The notes: generated by a model not told the origin, from the letters alone. A DNA stretch of 6,519 nucleotides from Mageeibacillus sp. UBA3781 (GCA_002368805.1 DFFH01000115.1:1-6519); one strand, 5' to 3'. Shown: positions 1-6,326, counted from the first letter of the stretch. Program-made: numbers and translations.

Positions 1-527
1 CCATGGTCGCCGCCGTTGCAGTCGAGGATATCGATGTAGTTGATCTCGTCGAACTGATGCTTCAGTGCATATGCGGAGAAGACACCTGTTACACCCGGAT
101 CAAAACCGGAGCCGAGAAGCGCGGTGATACCGGCCTCCTTAAATCTGTCGTGATATGCCCACTGCCACTTGTACTCGAACTTCGCGGTATCGAGCGGCTC
201 GTAGTTGGCGGTATCGACATAAGGCGTCTTGGTCGCAAGGCATGCGTCCATGATCGTCAGATCCTGATAAGGAAGTGCGAGGTTCAGGCAAACGTCCGGC
301 TTGAACTCTTCCATGATGGCGACGAGCTCAGGTACTTTATCCGCGTCGACTTGACGTGTGTGGATGATGGTCTTTGTCGTCGGCTGGAGTTTCTCCTTCA
401 GCGCGTCACACTTACTTAATGTGCGGCTCGCGATCATGATCTCCGTGAAGACCTCGCTGTTCTGACAGCATTTGGCGATGGCCACAGAAGCAACACCGCC
501 ACAACCGATGATAAGTGCTTTTCCCAT
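1..527 (-). CDS. Carboxynorspermidine/carboxyspermidine dehydrogenase (saccharopine dehydrogenase-like), N-terminal part, runs off the left edge
   Basis: The minus-strand frame starts at ATG 527-525 and stays open for 175 codons to the window edge. A good Shine-Dalgarno, AAGGAG, lies 9 nt upstream of the ATG. The protein begins MGKALIIGCGGVASVAIAKC, an N-terminal Rossmann nucleotide-binding fold with the GxGGVA turn at residues 8-13 and SRT at 34-36. It continues with LNLALPYQDL (81-90), YVDTANYEP (103-111) and GSGFDPGVTGVFSAYA (139-154), the last being typical of this branch of the saccharopine dehydrogenase family. Family members are about 400 residues, so more than half is missing. By family, the enzyme condenses a diamine (putrescine or diaminopropane) with L-aspartate semialdehyde and reduces the imine with NADPH, giving carboxyspermidine or carboxynorspermidine. 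Its place after agmatinase supports putrescine as substrate. A lysine-pathway saccharopine dehydrogenase is the main alternative but fits the neighbours less well. Confidence 0.85.
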   Translation of the reverse strand, partial: MGKALIIGCGGVASVAIAKCCQNSEVFTEIMIASRTLSKCDALKEKLQPTTKTIIHTRQVDADKVPELVAIMEEFKPDVCLNLALPYQDLTIMDACLATKTPYVDTANYEPLDTAKFEYKWQWAYHDRFKEAGITALLGSGFDPGVTGVFSAYALKHQFDEINYIDILDCNGGDH

Positions 528-630
528 AGTAGTATCTCCTTCGTAAATTGTATTTCGGCAGGAAGCGCCGATTGCTTTTTATCTTTTTTTCGTGATGCCG
601 GGATTCCCTGCCGGGCGCCCGGATCGTGAA
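528..630 (-). other. speB-dehydrogenase intergenic leader with GC-rich palindrome and hairpin
   Basis: This 103-nt gap between the speB stop and the next ATG is long for this compact operon. It holds the perfect palindrome CCGGGCGCCCGG (611-622) and a nearby GGGATTCCC (600-608). An A-rich run on the minus strand follows, then a 5-bp hairpin TCGGC/GCCGA with a 7-nt loop (555-571), then the SD for the downstream gene. No U-tract follows the GC-rich structure in the direction of transcription, so it does not look like a terminator. It could set an mRNA processing or stability boundary. I see no convincing promoter here, so the downstream gene probably shares the speE-speB transcript. Confidence 0.4.
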
Positions 631-1497
631 TCATTTCCCGTATTTCATGATAAGCATTTCGCGGAATATCTTCAATGCCAGCGCCGTGCTGCAGCCGCTC
701 TGATCGTAGGGCGGGGAGAGCTCCACGAAGTCCATGCCCACGAGGTTGATGTCCTGAAGCTGCATCAGGCAGATCCGAAGATCCTCGAAGGACAGTCCGC
801 CTGCTTCCGGAGTACCTGTTCCCGGAAATTCTCTCGGATCGAGCACATCCAGATCGACCGTCAGATAGACCGGGACCGGCTTTTCACTGAGGCGCAGAAG
901 TGCGAGTACCTCGTCAAAGCTATCCGCTCTGAACCGCTCCATCTTCGTGTGCTTCCTGGCAAACTCGAATTCTTCCTTCGTTCCGGATCTTATGCCGAAC
1001 TGGTAGATCCTGCCATCGCCGACGATGTCATGGATGCGGCGGATGACGCAGGCGTGCGAGAGCTTCGCTCCGATATAATCATCACGGAGATCGCAGTGCG
1101 CATCGAAGTGCAGGACTACAACGTCCGGATATTTTTCCGCTACCGCGCGAAAAGCACCCAGCGTGACCAGGTGTTCGCCGCCGAGCATGATCGGGAGTTT
1201 GCCGTCAGATAAGATCCGGCCGGTTTCTTCTTCGATGAGGGAAAGTGCCTGCTCCGCATCACCGAAAGGCAGGTCCAGATCTCCGGAATCGCAGATCGGC
1301 GCGTCCTCGAGATCCTTGTCCTGGTACGGGCTGAATGACTCAAGTCCGATGCTCTCACTGCGCATCGCAGAGGGACCGAATCTCGTGCCCGGACGGAAAG
1401 AAGTGGTGCCGTCAAAACCGGCGCCGAAGATGACTGCCTTCGCATCTTCATAGGGACAGTTCAGTGCGAAGAAATTCTTCTCAATACGATCGACCAT
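631..1497 (-). CDS. speB: Agmatinase (ureohydrolase family), agmatine to putrescine + urea
   Basis: A 288-residue protein of normal length for agmatinase. The binuclear manganese-site motifs are all present: GGEH (106-109, ligand His109), FDAHCD (131-136, ligands Asp132, His134, Asp136) and TVDLDVLDP (213-221, ligands Asp215 and Asp217). SH (147-148), GTGTPEAGGL (226-235) and Glu259 in DFVELSPP complete the ureohydrolase signature. The ATG shares its A with the TGA stop of speE (TGATG). A GGAGGG Shine-Dalgarno lies 8 nt upstream, inside the 3' end of speE, so the two are translationally coupled. By family it is a cytosolic enzyme hydrolysing agmatine, and an arginine decarboxylase gene is present in the same locus. 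Arginase or formiminoglutamase are less likely, given the polyamine neighbours and the absence of arginine- or histidine-catabolism genes. Confidence 0.93.
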   Translation of the reverse strand: MVDRIEKNFFALNCPYEDAKAVIFGAGFDGTTSFRPGTRFGPSAMRSESIGLESFSPYQDKDLEDAPICDSGDLDLPFGDAEQALSLIEEETGRILSDGKLPIMLGGEHLVTLGAFRAVAEKYPDVVVLHFDAHCDLRDDYIGAKLSHACVIRRIHDIVGDGRIYQFGIRSGTKEEFEFARKHTKMERFRADSFDEVLALLRLSEKPVPVYLTVDLDVLDPREFPGTGTPEAGGLSFEDLRICLMQLQDINLVGMDFVELSPPYDQSGCSTALALKIFREMLIMKYGK

Positions 1498-2432
1498 CAG
1501 GACTTCCCTCCGTTCTTTTTCTCGTCAGCGGACTGCTTCGCGCCGCCGTTCAGAGTGGTTGTTGTATCATTTCCGGGGAGCTCTTCCATCGCTTCCAGGA
1601 GCTTCTGCACATAGTTCGGAAGCGCGAAGGCACCGCGGTGCAGGTTCGTGTTATAGTACTTCGTCTCGATGCCGAGAGACTTCCAGTCGGCAGCATGCAT
1701 GTCTCTTACCGGATGATACTTCTTCGAAGCAAAACCGAAGAGCCAGTGGCCGGACGGATAGGTCGGGATGTGTGCCTGATACACGCGGCAGATCGGGAAG
1801 TTCGCGAGGATGCGCTTATGCGCGCGCTGCATCGCTCGGGCATCGTTCGCATAGAAAGGACTCTCATTCTGGTTGACCATGATGCCGTCTTCCTTTAGCG
1901 CAGTATAGCAGTTGCCGTAGAATTCCTTCGTGAAAAGACCTTCGCCGGGTCCGAACGGATCGGTGGAATCGACGAGGATCAGATCGTATTCATCCTCGTG
2001 ATGACGCACATATTTCAGACCATCCTCGAAGTGAAACTGGACTCTCGGATCGTCAAAACCACAGGCCGTAAAGGGAAGATATTCCTTCGCCACTTTTACG
2101 ACTTCCTCGTCGATCTCGACCACATCGATATGCTCGATGGAATCGTAGCGGACGAGCTCCCGGACGACACCGCCATCGCCGGCGCCGATCACAAGTACTT
2201 TTCGCGCATCGGGATGGACACACATCGGGACGTGCACCATCATCTCGTGATAGATAAATTCATCCTTTTGGGTAAGCATCATATAGCCGTCGAGCGTGAG
2301 AAAACGGCCGAACTCCGGCGATTCGAAAACGTCGATCTGCTGGAAGTCACTCTTGCCGCTGTAGAGCTGCTTGCTGACCTTGATCGCAAGCTTGACGGAT
2401 GGAGTATGAAATTCAGAAAACCAAAGATCCAT
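1497..2432 (-). CDS. speE: Spermidine synthase (polyamine aminopropyltransferase)
   Basis: A 311-residue aminopropyltransferase. A small N-terminal beta domain (about 1-60, with QQIDVFES at 31-38 and FLTLDGYMMLTQKDEFIYHE at 44-63) precedes a Rossmann methyltransferase-like core. The core has GAGDGG (83-88) for decarboxylated AdoMet, VVEIDEEV (104-111) for its ribose, the catalytic-loop aspartates in DSTDP (155-159; Asp155 is the expected general base) and YPSGHW (225-230). It transfers an aminopropyl group from decarboxylated AdoMet to putrescine, giving spermidine and methylthioadenosine, in the cytosol. The usual length is 275-290; the surplus is a hydrophilic C-terminal tail (about 286-311) rich in Thr, Asn, Gly and Lys that also encodes the speB ribosome binding site. 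The start is ATG 2432, with AAGGAGGA 4 nt upstream. Another aminopropyl acceptor is possible, but putrescine is favoured by the neighbouring speA and speB. Confidence 0.95.
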   Translation of the reverse strand: MDLWFSEFHTPSVKLAIKVSKQLYSGKSDFQQIDVFESPEFGRFLTLDGYMMLTQKDEFIYHEMMVHVPMCVHPDARKVLVIGAGDGGVVRELVRYDSIEHIDVVEIDEEVVKVAKEYLPFTACGFDDPRVQFHFEDGLKYVRHHEDEYDLILVDSTDPFGPGEGLFTKEFYGNCYTALKEDGIMVNQNESPFYANDARAMQRAHKRILANFPICRVYQAHIPTYPSGHWLFGFASKKYHPVRDMHAADWKSLGIETKYYNTNLHRGAFALPNYVQKLLEAMEELPGNDTTTTLNGGAKQSADEKKNGGKS

Positions 2433-2478
2433 AAGATCCTCCTTCCGATTTCTTTTATTTGGTGTGCTATCGGATCTT
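2433..2478 (-). promoter_or_regulatory. Start-proximal inverted repeat holding the speE ribosome binding site
   Basis: On the minus strand AAGATCCGAT (2478-2469) is complementary to ATCGG (2449-2445) plus ATCTT (2437-2433). The 7 nt between those two blocks are exactly the Shine-Dalgarno AAGGAGG (2444-2438). Folding would place the SD as a bulge in a 10-bp stem with a 19-nt loop. The alternative AAGATCC/GGATCTT pairing would bury part of the SD instead. The pairing is read directly from the sequence; a regulatory role is inference. Confidence 0.4.
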
Positions 2479-2560
2479 CGCCGTTAGCGTGGCAGCAAGA
2501 ATAGCGCCACCGAAACCAACATCTATATAATACCACCTTAATTGATATTGGCATAATGAA
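2479..2560 (-). promoter_or_regulatory. Probable speE promoter and leader region
   Basis: A promoter for speE-speB is expected here because the gene upstream on this strand ends at a terminator more than 1.3 kb away and two opposing genes intervene. A -10-like TATTAT (2532-2527, overlapping TATATA) is visible on the minus strand, but I find no good -35 at the right distance. A 7-bp stem with one bulged base (GTGGC.GC with GC.GCCAC, about 2489-2512) lies in the leader. The region is the divergent intergenic space shared with the first membrane protein gene. Confidence 0.35.
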
Positions 2561-2594
2561 TCATAGGGGAAGAAGAGGGCGGTATTTCTGTATT

Positions 2595-2622
2595 TTGTAG
2601 CCAATAGCGCATAGTGTATAAT
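2595..2622 (+). promoter_or_regulatory. Promoter of first small membrane protein gene
   Basis: A perfect -10 TATAAT (2617-2622) is preceded by a weak -35 TTGTAG (2595-2600) at 16 bp. The predicted start is near 2629, leaving a leader of about 30 nt with the strong SD AGGAGGGG (2643-2650). The same -10 to ATG layout recurs before the paralogue (36 versus 37 nt between the -10 and the ATG). Confidence 0.6.
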
Positions 2623-2658
2623 TGAGATGCAAAAAACTCACAAGGAGGGGTATTTATT

Positions 2659-3114
2659 ATGGATTTTAAAAATTTAAAGCCTAGTGTGGATTTTAAGGAT
2701 CCTGCAACACTGTGCACATTGGGAGGAAGTGTTATTCTGCTTTTAGCAAGTTTCCTGCCGATCGTAAAAGTACTCGGAGATACAGAAAGTCTGATGGGTG
2801 GAAACCACCATGGTATCCTACATCTTATTCTCGTAATTGCAATCGCTGCACTGGTGGTTTTCAATCTGGAGAAGATCGCAAGCGGTGTAATGGCAGCTGA
2901 GATCATATGGGCTATCTGGGATATCCGTAGCGTGGGAAGTGATGTCAGCGATGCAAATAAACTCTACAAAGCTTTCACAGGCGAGAATGCCGCTTCACTT
3001 CAGATCGCTTTCTATCTCCTGATCATCGGTGCCCTTGCTCTGGTCGCTGGTCTTGTTCTTATTGGAATGAGGTCTAAAAAGAGCACACAAGCACCTGCTC
3101 AGCCGATGATGTGA
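2659..3114 (+). CDS. Small four-helix membrane protein of unknown function, paralogue A
   Basis: A 151-residue protein that I do not recognise. It starts MDFKNLKP, a short charged N-terminus. Four hydrophobic segments are visible at about 17-37 (LGGSVILLLASFLP), 52-70 (GILHLILVIAIAALVVFNL), 73-89 and 114-136 (LLIIGALALVAGLVLIGM). It ends in a Lys/Pro/Gln tail SKKSTQAPAQPMM. An even number of helices and lysines at both ends suggest both termini are cytoplasmic. There is no cleavable signal peptide and no catalytic motif; an NHHG sequence (49-52) precedes helix 2. Start ATG 2659 follows AGGAGGGG by 8 nt. The gene is followed at 116 bp by a clear paralogue with the same promoter layout, so this is a tandem duplication. 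Its codons look more A/T-rich than those of the flanking polyamine genes. It is transcribed against them, so a direct role in polyamine metabolism (for example transport) is only a guess. Confidence 0.85.
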   Translation: MDFKNLKPSVDFKDPATLCTLGGSVILLLASFLPIVKVLGDTESLMGGNHHGILHLILVIAIAALVVFNLEKIASGVMAAEIIWAIWDIRSVGSDVSDANKLYKAFTGENAASLQIAFYLLIIGALALVAGLVLIGMRSKKSTQAPAQPMM

Positions 3115-3165
3115 TCTATCTTTATAGGAACAAAATAGCTTCGAAAAACAATAAATGTTTTTTTG

Positions 3166-3193
3166 TTGTTTTCAATGAGTTTTGTTATATAAT
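3166..3193 (+). promoter_or_regulatory. Promoter of second small membrane protein gene
   Basis: A perfect -10 TATAAT (3188-3193) has a -35-like TTGTTT (3166-3171) at 16 bp; TTGTTG three bases upstream would give 19 bp. The leader carries AAAACTCATTAGGAGGGG, nearly the same as the AAAACTCACAAGGAGGGG before the first paralogue, so the promoter/RBS unit was duplicated with the gene or is conserved by selection. Confidence 0.6.
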
Positions 3194-3230
3194 TAAAACA
3201 CTATAAAACTCATTAGGAGGGGTATTATTT

Positions 3231-3725
3231 ATGGATTTCAAGAATTTAAAGCCCGGCTTGGATATTAAGGAGCCGGCAACGATCGCTACTCTCGTCGGAA
3301 GTGTTCTTCTTCTGCTTGCCAGCTTCCTGCCGATCGAGACAGCAAAGGTTTCTTTTATGAGCATGAGTGAGAGCACTTCCCGTAATCTGATGGGCGACTA
3401 TCATCATCAGGGAATTTTCCTTCTGATCCTTGCTATTGCTACTGTAGTTATTCTGGTGCTTGGTCTCGACAGACAGAAGTTCCTCAATTCTGCACTGGGC
3501 GCTTCTGCTGCTGTAGGTCTCTGGGGTATCATCAATGGTATTACCGGACTTTCTGCAACAAAGAAGGACTTCAAGGATAGTGGTGTTGACAAGTATGCAT
3601 CCACTTCTTTCTCCATCGGTTTCTTCGTACTGATCCTCGGCGTTATCGCTATTGTCGGTGCAATCGTTCTGATTAATATGAACTCTAAGAAATCTACTCC
3701 TGCACAGGCTCAGCCGATGATGTGA
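3231..3725 (+). CDS. Small four-helix membrane protein of unknown function, paralogue B
   Basis: A 164-residue paralogue of the preceding gene; no known family is recognised. Shared features are MDFKNLKP at the N-terminus, the GSVLLLLASFLPI stretch in helix 1 (23-35), an LMG..HH..I motif before helix 2 (53-62) and the C-terminal SKKST...QPMM. Four hydrophobic segments are at about 16-36, 60-79, 85-106 and 126-149. The loop between helices 1 and 2 is longer and Ser/Met-rich (SFMSMSES, 41-48). The loop between helices 3 and 4 is charged (KKDFKDSGVDK, 111-121). The two copies agree well at both ends and in helix 1 but differ greatly in helices 2 and 3, so the duplication is old. Start ATG 3231 follows AGGAGGGG by 8 nt. 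A strong terminator follows at 3758-3788. Confidence 0.85.
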   Translation: MDFKNLKPGLDIKEPATIATLVGSVLLLLASFLPIETAKVSFMSMSESTSRNLMGDYHHQGIFLLILAIATVVILVLGLDRQKFLNSALGASAAVGLWGIINGITGLSATKKDFKDSGVDKYASTSFSIGFFVLILGVIAIVGAIVLINMNSKKSTPAQAQPMM

Positions 3726-3757
3726 TTCTCCACTGTAGGAATTGATAAAAGCTATTG

Positions 3758-3788
3758 AAAAAGATCCTCGAATTTCGGGGATCTTTTT
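3758..3788. terminator. Bidirectional intrinsic terminator between paralogue B and speA
   Basis: A near-perfect inverted repeat with arms GATCCTCGA (3763-3771) and TCGGGGATC (3775-3783), one G.T wobble and a 3-nt loop, is flanked by A5 on the left and T5 on the right. Both strands therefore give a GC-containing hairpin followed by a U-run. It sits 33 bp after the plus-strand stop and 36 bp after the convergent speA stop, so it can end transcription from both sides. Confidence 0.85.
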
Positions 3789-3823
3789 CGTGTCATTTTT
3801 CTTCTTTTAAAACCTGCAATAAA

Positions 3824-5395
3824 TCAATATCCTGTTCGTTCTCTGACGACTTTCAAAGTGCTGAGACTTGCGTCTTCGGCGCCGGTGATCTGGCAGCCTT
3901 TCTCCTGCGCGTAGCGGAGATACTCGAGAACTTCCTCCGTGATCTTCTCGCCGGGGGCAAGAACAGGAATTCCCGGAGGGTAGCACATGATGCTCTCTGC
4001 AGCGATCCGGCCGACGGTCTTTTCGAAGGCCACATGCTCCGCATCCGCATAAAATGCTTCCTGAGGGGAGAGGACTACTACCGGTGCGATATAGTTGTTC
4101 GGAAGCGATACGATCGGATCTTTGCCGAAGCGACGGCGGATCTCGGAGAGGGCGCCGACCAGGCGCTCGACCTCGCGCACGCGGTCGCCGACAGAGAGAT
4201 AGGCCAGGCAGTTGCCGAAGTCCCCAAACTCCATCTGGATATCGTATTCATCGCGAAGAAGGTCATACACCTCGATGCCGGCAAGTCCTACGGGCAGGGT
4301 GTGGATGACGAGCTTCGTCTTATCAAAATCGTAGATCTCATTTCCATCGATTAGCTCAGATCCGATGGCATAATATCCGCCGATCGAGTTGATCTCTTCT
4401 CTGGCATATTCCGCCATATCGATGACCTTATCGAAAAGCTCCTTGCCGTGAAGTGCCAGTCTTTTTCTCGAAAGATCAAGGCTCGAGAGGAAAAGGTACG
4501 ACCCGGAGGTGGTCTGTGTCAGGTTGATGATCTGGCGCACATATGCAGGATCGATCGAGGGCGCACGGTTCTCGTCCGGGGGAACAGTGCTTTTCGAATC
4601 AAGGCCGGAAACCGAATCGGCGTCAGAGCCGGATCCTTCTATCGGGTTTGCGCCGCCTACCAGCAGAAAAGCACTCTGTGTCAGCGATCCGCCGGATTTA
4701 TGCATCGAGACGGAGGCCATATCCGCACCTGCTTCCATCGCGGAGACCGGAAGACGGTCGGAGAAGGACAGGTGAGTGCCGTGGGCTTCATCCACGACGA
4801 CCTGCATCCCGTTTCTATGCGCGAGCTTCACGATGCCGCGAAGGTCACTGCAGATGCCGTAATAGGTCGGATTATTGACAAAGACCGCTTTTGCATCGGG
4901 GTTTTCACGGATCGCCGCTTCGATATCACTAAGCTGCATGCCAAGAGCGATACCGAGTTCTTCGTGCGCACCAGGATCGACATAGACCGGCACAGCGCCG
5001 CAGAGGACCATCGCGTTGATGACGCTCCTGTGTACATTTCGCGGGACGATGATCTTGTCACCGCGGGCGGCGACAGTAAAGACCATGGCCTGTACGGCAG
5101 AAGTGGTGCCGCCCACCATGAAGAATGCCGCCTTTGCGCCAAATGCCTCCGCCGCGAGTTCTTCCGCCTCTTTGATGACGGAGACCGGGTGGCAGAGATT
5201 ATCGAGCGGCTTCATGGAATTGACGTCGAGCGTCATAGTTCTTTCGCCAAGGAAGGCGGTCAGCTCGGGATTCCCGCGGCCGTGCTTATGTCCGGGCACG
5301 TCAAAAGGAACGACCCGCTCCGAAGAGTAGGCCTCCAGTGCTTCCGCGATCGGCGCGCGGTCCTGTTTTTTGAGAAAATCACTATTCAAGATCAC
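3824..5395 (-). CDS. speA: Arginine decarboxylase, PLP-dependent Orn/Lys/Arg decarboxylase family (short, Bacillus SpeA-like)
   Basis: A 523-residue fold-type-I PLP enzyme of the short major-domain group (usual length about 480-490). Visible motifs are VPGHKHG (33-39), GGTTSAVQAM (95-104) in the phosphate-binding region, DEAHGTH (202-208, the PLP-stacking region), SMHKSGGSLTQ (230-240, with Lys233 as the expected Schiff-base lysine) and CYPPGIPVLAPGE (471-483). Arginine is the likely substrate because agmatinase is encoded in the same locus; lysine or ornithine cannot be excluded from sequence alone. The start is GTG 5395, overlapping the speD stop by 4 nt (GTGA), with AGAGG 4 nt upstream; the next in-frame Met is residue 53, too far into the conserved region. 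Residues about 250-279 form a Ser/Asp/Pro-rich insertion not expected in the family. Product agmatine would go to SpeB. Confidence 0.9.
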   Translation of the reverse strand: MILNSDFLKKQDRAPIAEALEAYSSERVVPFDVPGHKHGRGNPELTAFLGERTMTLDVNSMKPLDNLCHPVSVIKEAEELAAEAFGAKAAFFMVGGTTSAVQAMVFTVAARGDKIIVPRNVHRSVINAMVLCGAVPVYVDPGAHEELGIALGMQLSDIEAAIRENPDAKAVFVNNPTYYGICSDLRGIVKLAHRNGMQVVVDEAHGTHLSFSDRLPVSAMEAGADMASVSMHKSGGSLTQSAFLLVGGANPIEGSGSDADSVSGLDSKSTVPPDENRAPSIDPAYVRQIINLTQTTSGSYLFLSSLDLSRKRLALHGKELFDKVIDMAEYAREEINSIGGYYAIGSELIDGNEIYDFDKTKLVIHTLPVGLAGIEVYDLLRDEYDIQMEFGDFGNCLAYLSVGDRVREVERLVGALSEIRRRFGKDPIVSLPNNYIAPVVVLSPQEAFYADAEHVAFEKTVGRIAAESIMCYPPGIPVLAPGEKITEEVLEYLRYAQEKGCQITGAEDASLSTLKVVRERTGY

Positions 5396-6180
5396 TCATC
5401 CTCTTCCGGTGATTCAAATACATTGGCTCCGGAGAAGATCTCGATCATTTCCTTGCGGAGGTTGTTGGTGATCTCGAGTCTCGTCTTCGGCGCGATCTCA
5501 TAGACATCGGTCTTAAAGAGATAGTTCTGCAGATCCACATCCTTGATGAGCATCTTGGTGTGGAACATATTCGCCTGATAGACGTTGATGTCGATCGCAT
5601 CGTAGCGCTCGAGCGTCTTTTTATCGATATAGTTCTGGATGGACACGATGTTCTTGTCACGGAAGATCTTCTTGCCGTCCACATCGCGGGTGAAGCCGCG
5701 GACACGGTAGTCCATCGTGATGATATCCGAATCGAAGCTTCCGATCAGATAATCCAGGGTCGAAAGCGGGGAGATCTCACCGCAGGTCGCGACATCGATA
5801 TCCACGCGGAAAGTCGCGATAGCGGTGTCCGGGTGATATTCCGGATAGGTATGTACTGTAACGTGGCTCTTATCCAGGTGCGCCACGACAGTCTCGGACT
5901 CGATATGCGGGATCATGGACTCTTCCGCGATCAGAAGAGTGACAGATGCGCCCTGCGGCTCGTAGTCCTGCTTGGAGATGCTGAGTACTTTTGCACCGAT
6001 CATCTCGGTGAGGTTGGTCAGGATATTCGTCAGACGCTCAGAGTTGTACTGTTCGTTGATATACGCAATATAGTCCTTCTGCTCGCGTGCGGTCTTGGCG
6101 TAGCACACGTCGTAGATATTGAAACTGAGGGATTTGGTCAAGTTGTTAAAGCCATAAAGACGAAGCTTCTGTTGCGCCAT
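5392..6180 (-). CDS. speD: S-adenosylmethionine decarboxylase proenzyme, class 1A (E. coli-type)
   Basis: Read from ATG 6180 this is 262 residues, matching the E. coli-type proenzyme (264). It contains GFNNLTKSLSFNIYDVCYAK (10-29), EPQGASVT (74-81), the self-cleavage site KSHVTVHTYPE (104-114), ATCGEISPL (131-139), RGFTRD (161-166) and FHTKM (206-210). Ser105 (codon 5868-5866) would become the pyruvoyl cofactor; His110 and Cys133 match residues needed for processing and catalysis. It makes decarboxylated AdoMet, the aminopropyl donor for SpeE. I chose ATG 6180 because AAAGGA lies 8 nt upstream and the family starts only a few residues before KLxLxGFNN. In-frame ATG 6189 sits too close to that SD, and TTG 6198 is a weaker option that would add six residues. 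It is the first gene of the speD-speA unit. Confidence 0.94.
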   Translation of the reverse strand: MAQQKLRLYGFNNLTKSLSFNIYDVCYAKTAREQKDYIAYINEQYNSERLTNILTNLTEMIGAKVLSISKQDYEPQGASVTLLIAEESMIPHIESETVVAHLDKSHVTVHTYPEYHPDTAIATFRVDIDVATCGEISPLSTLDYLIGSFDSDIITMDYRVRGFTRDVDGKKIFRDKNIVSIQNYIDKKTLERYDAIDINVYQANMFHTKMLIKDVDLQNYLFKTDVYEIAPKTRLEITNNLRKEMIEIFSGANVFESPEEDE

Positions 6181-6185
6181 TTGAT

Positions 6186-6203
6186 CCATCCTTTCCAAGA
6201 TGG
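6186..6203 (-). promoter_or_regulatory. Hairpin at the speD ribosome binding site
   Basis: On the minus strand CCATC (6203-6199) pairs with GATGG (6190-6186) across an 8-nt loop. The AAAGGA Shine-Dalgarno straddles the loop and the 3' arm, 6 nt before the chosen ATG. The 5-bp stem could lower initiation, but a stem this short may arise by chance. Confidence 0.3.
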
Positions 6204-6238
6204 TCCTAACTTGCTGAATATTCTACACCGGGAAAACG

Positions 6239-6283
6239 CTACTTCACTCCCACGGGCAAGAGGTCCTCAAAGCCAAAGCTCAT
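6239..6283 (-). CDS. Possible 14-codon leader ORF upstream of speD
   Basis: ATG 6283 opens a short frame reading MSFGFEDLLPVGVK and ending at TAG 6241-6239, 58 nt before the speD ATG. The predicted transcript start is only about 7 nt upstream, so the only SD-like bases (GAG) sit at the very 5' end. Translation is therefore doubtful. I list it because it would be the only reading frame in the speD leader. It shows no run of Arg, Met or other pathway-related codons. Confidence 0.2.
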   Translation of the reverse strand: MSFGFEDLLPVGVK

Positions 6284-6296
6284 CGCACTCTTATTG

Positions 6297-6326
6297 ATTA
6301 TTCACAAGTTATAACCAACTTATCAA
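6297..6326 (-). promoter_or_regulatory. Candidate speD-speA promoter
   Basis: On the minus strand TTGATA (6326-6321; 5 of 6 to the -35 consensus) lies 18 bp before AATAAT (6302-6297; 5 of 6 to the -10 consensus). The predicted start is near 6290, giving a leader of about 110 nt. The same bases contain the DnaA-box-like repeats described separately. Confidence 0.5.

Noticed and set aside
598..622. GC-rich palindrome after speB as a transcription terminator
   Set aside because: In the direction of transcription it is followed by A-runs, not a U-run, and the next gene continues on the same strand.
592..1212. Plus-strand open frame of about 200 codons opposite speB
   Set aside because: Antisense shadow of agmatinase; the speB frame holds every metal-ligand motif.
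3144..3164. A/T-only hairpin followed by T-run after the first membrane protein gene, as a terminator
   Set aside because: The stem AAAAACA/TGTTTTT has a single G-C pair, too weak to call; the two paralogues may be partly co-transcribed.
4448..5503. Long plus-strand open frame (about 350 codons) opposite speA
   Set aside because: It is antisense to a clear decarboxylase with all family motifs; its translation shows no recognisable domain and reflects codon bias of the real gene.
6181..6198. Upstream speD starts TTG 6198 and ATG 6189
   Set aside because: ATG 6189 is too close to the AAAGG; TTG 6198 has weaker SD spacing and adds residues not expected in the family. ATG 6180 fits both SD and family N-terminus.
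5560..6297. Plus-strand open frame opposite speD
   Set aside because: Fully antisense to the well-supported AdoMet decarboxylase, with no domain seen and no credible start context.
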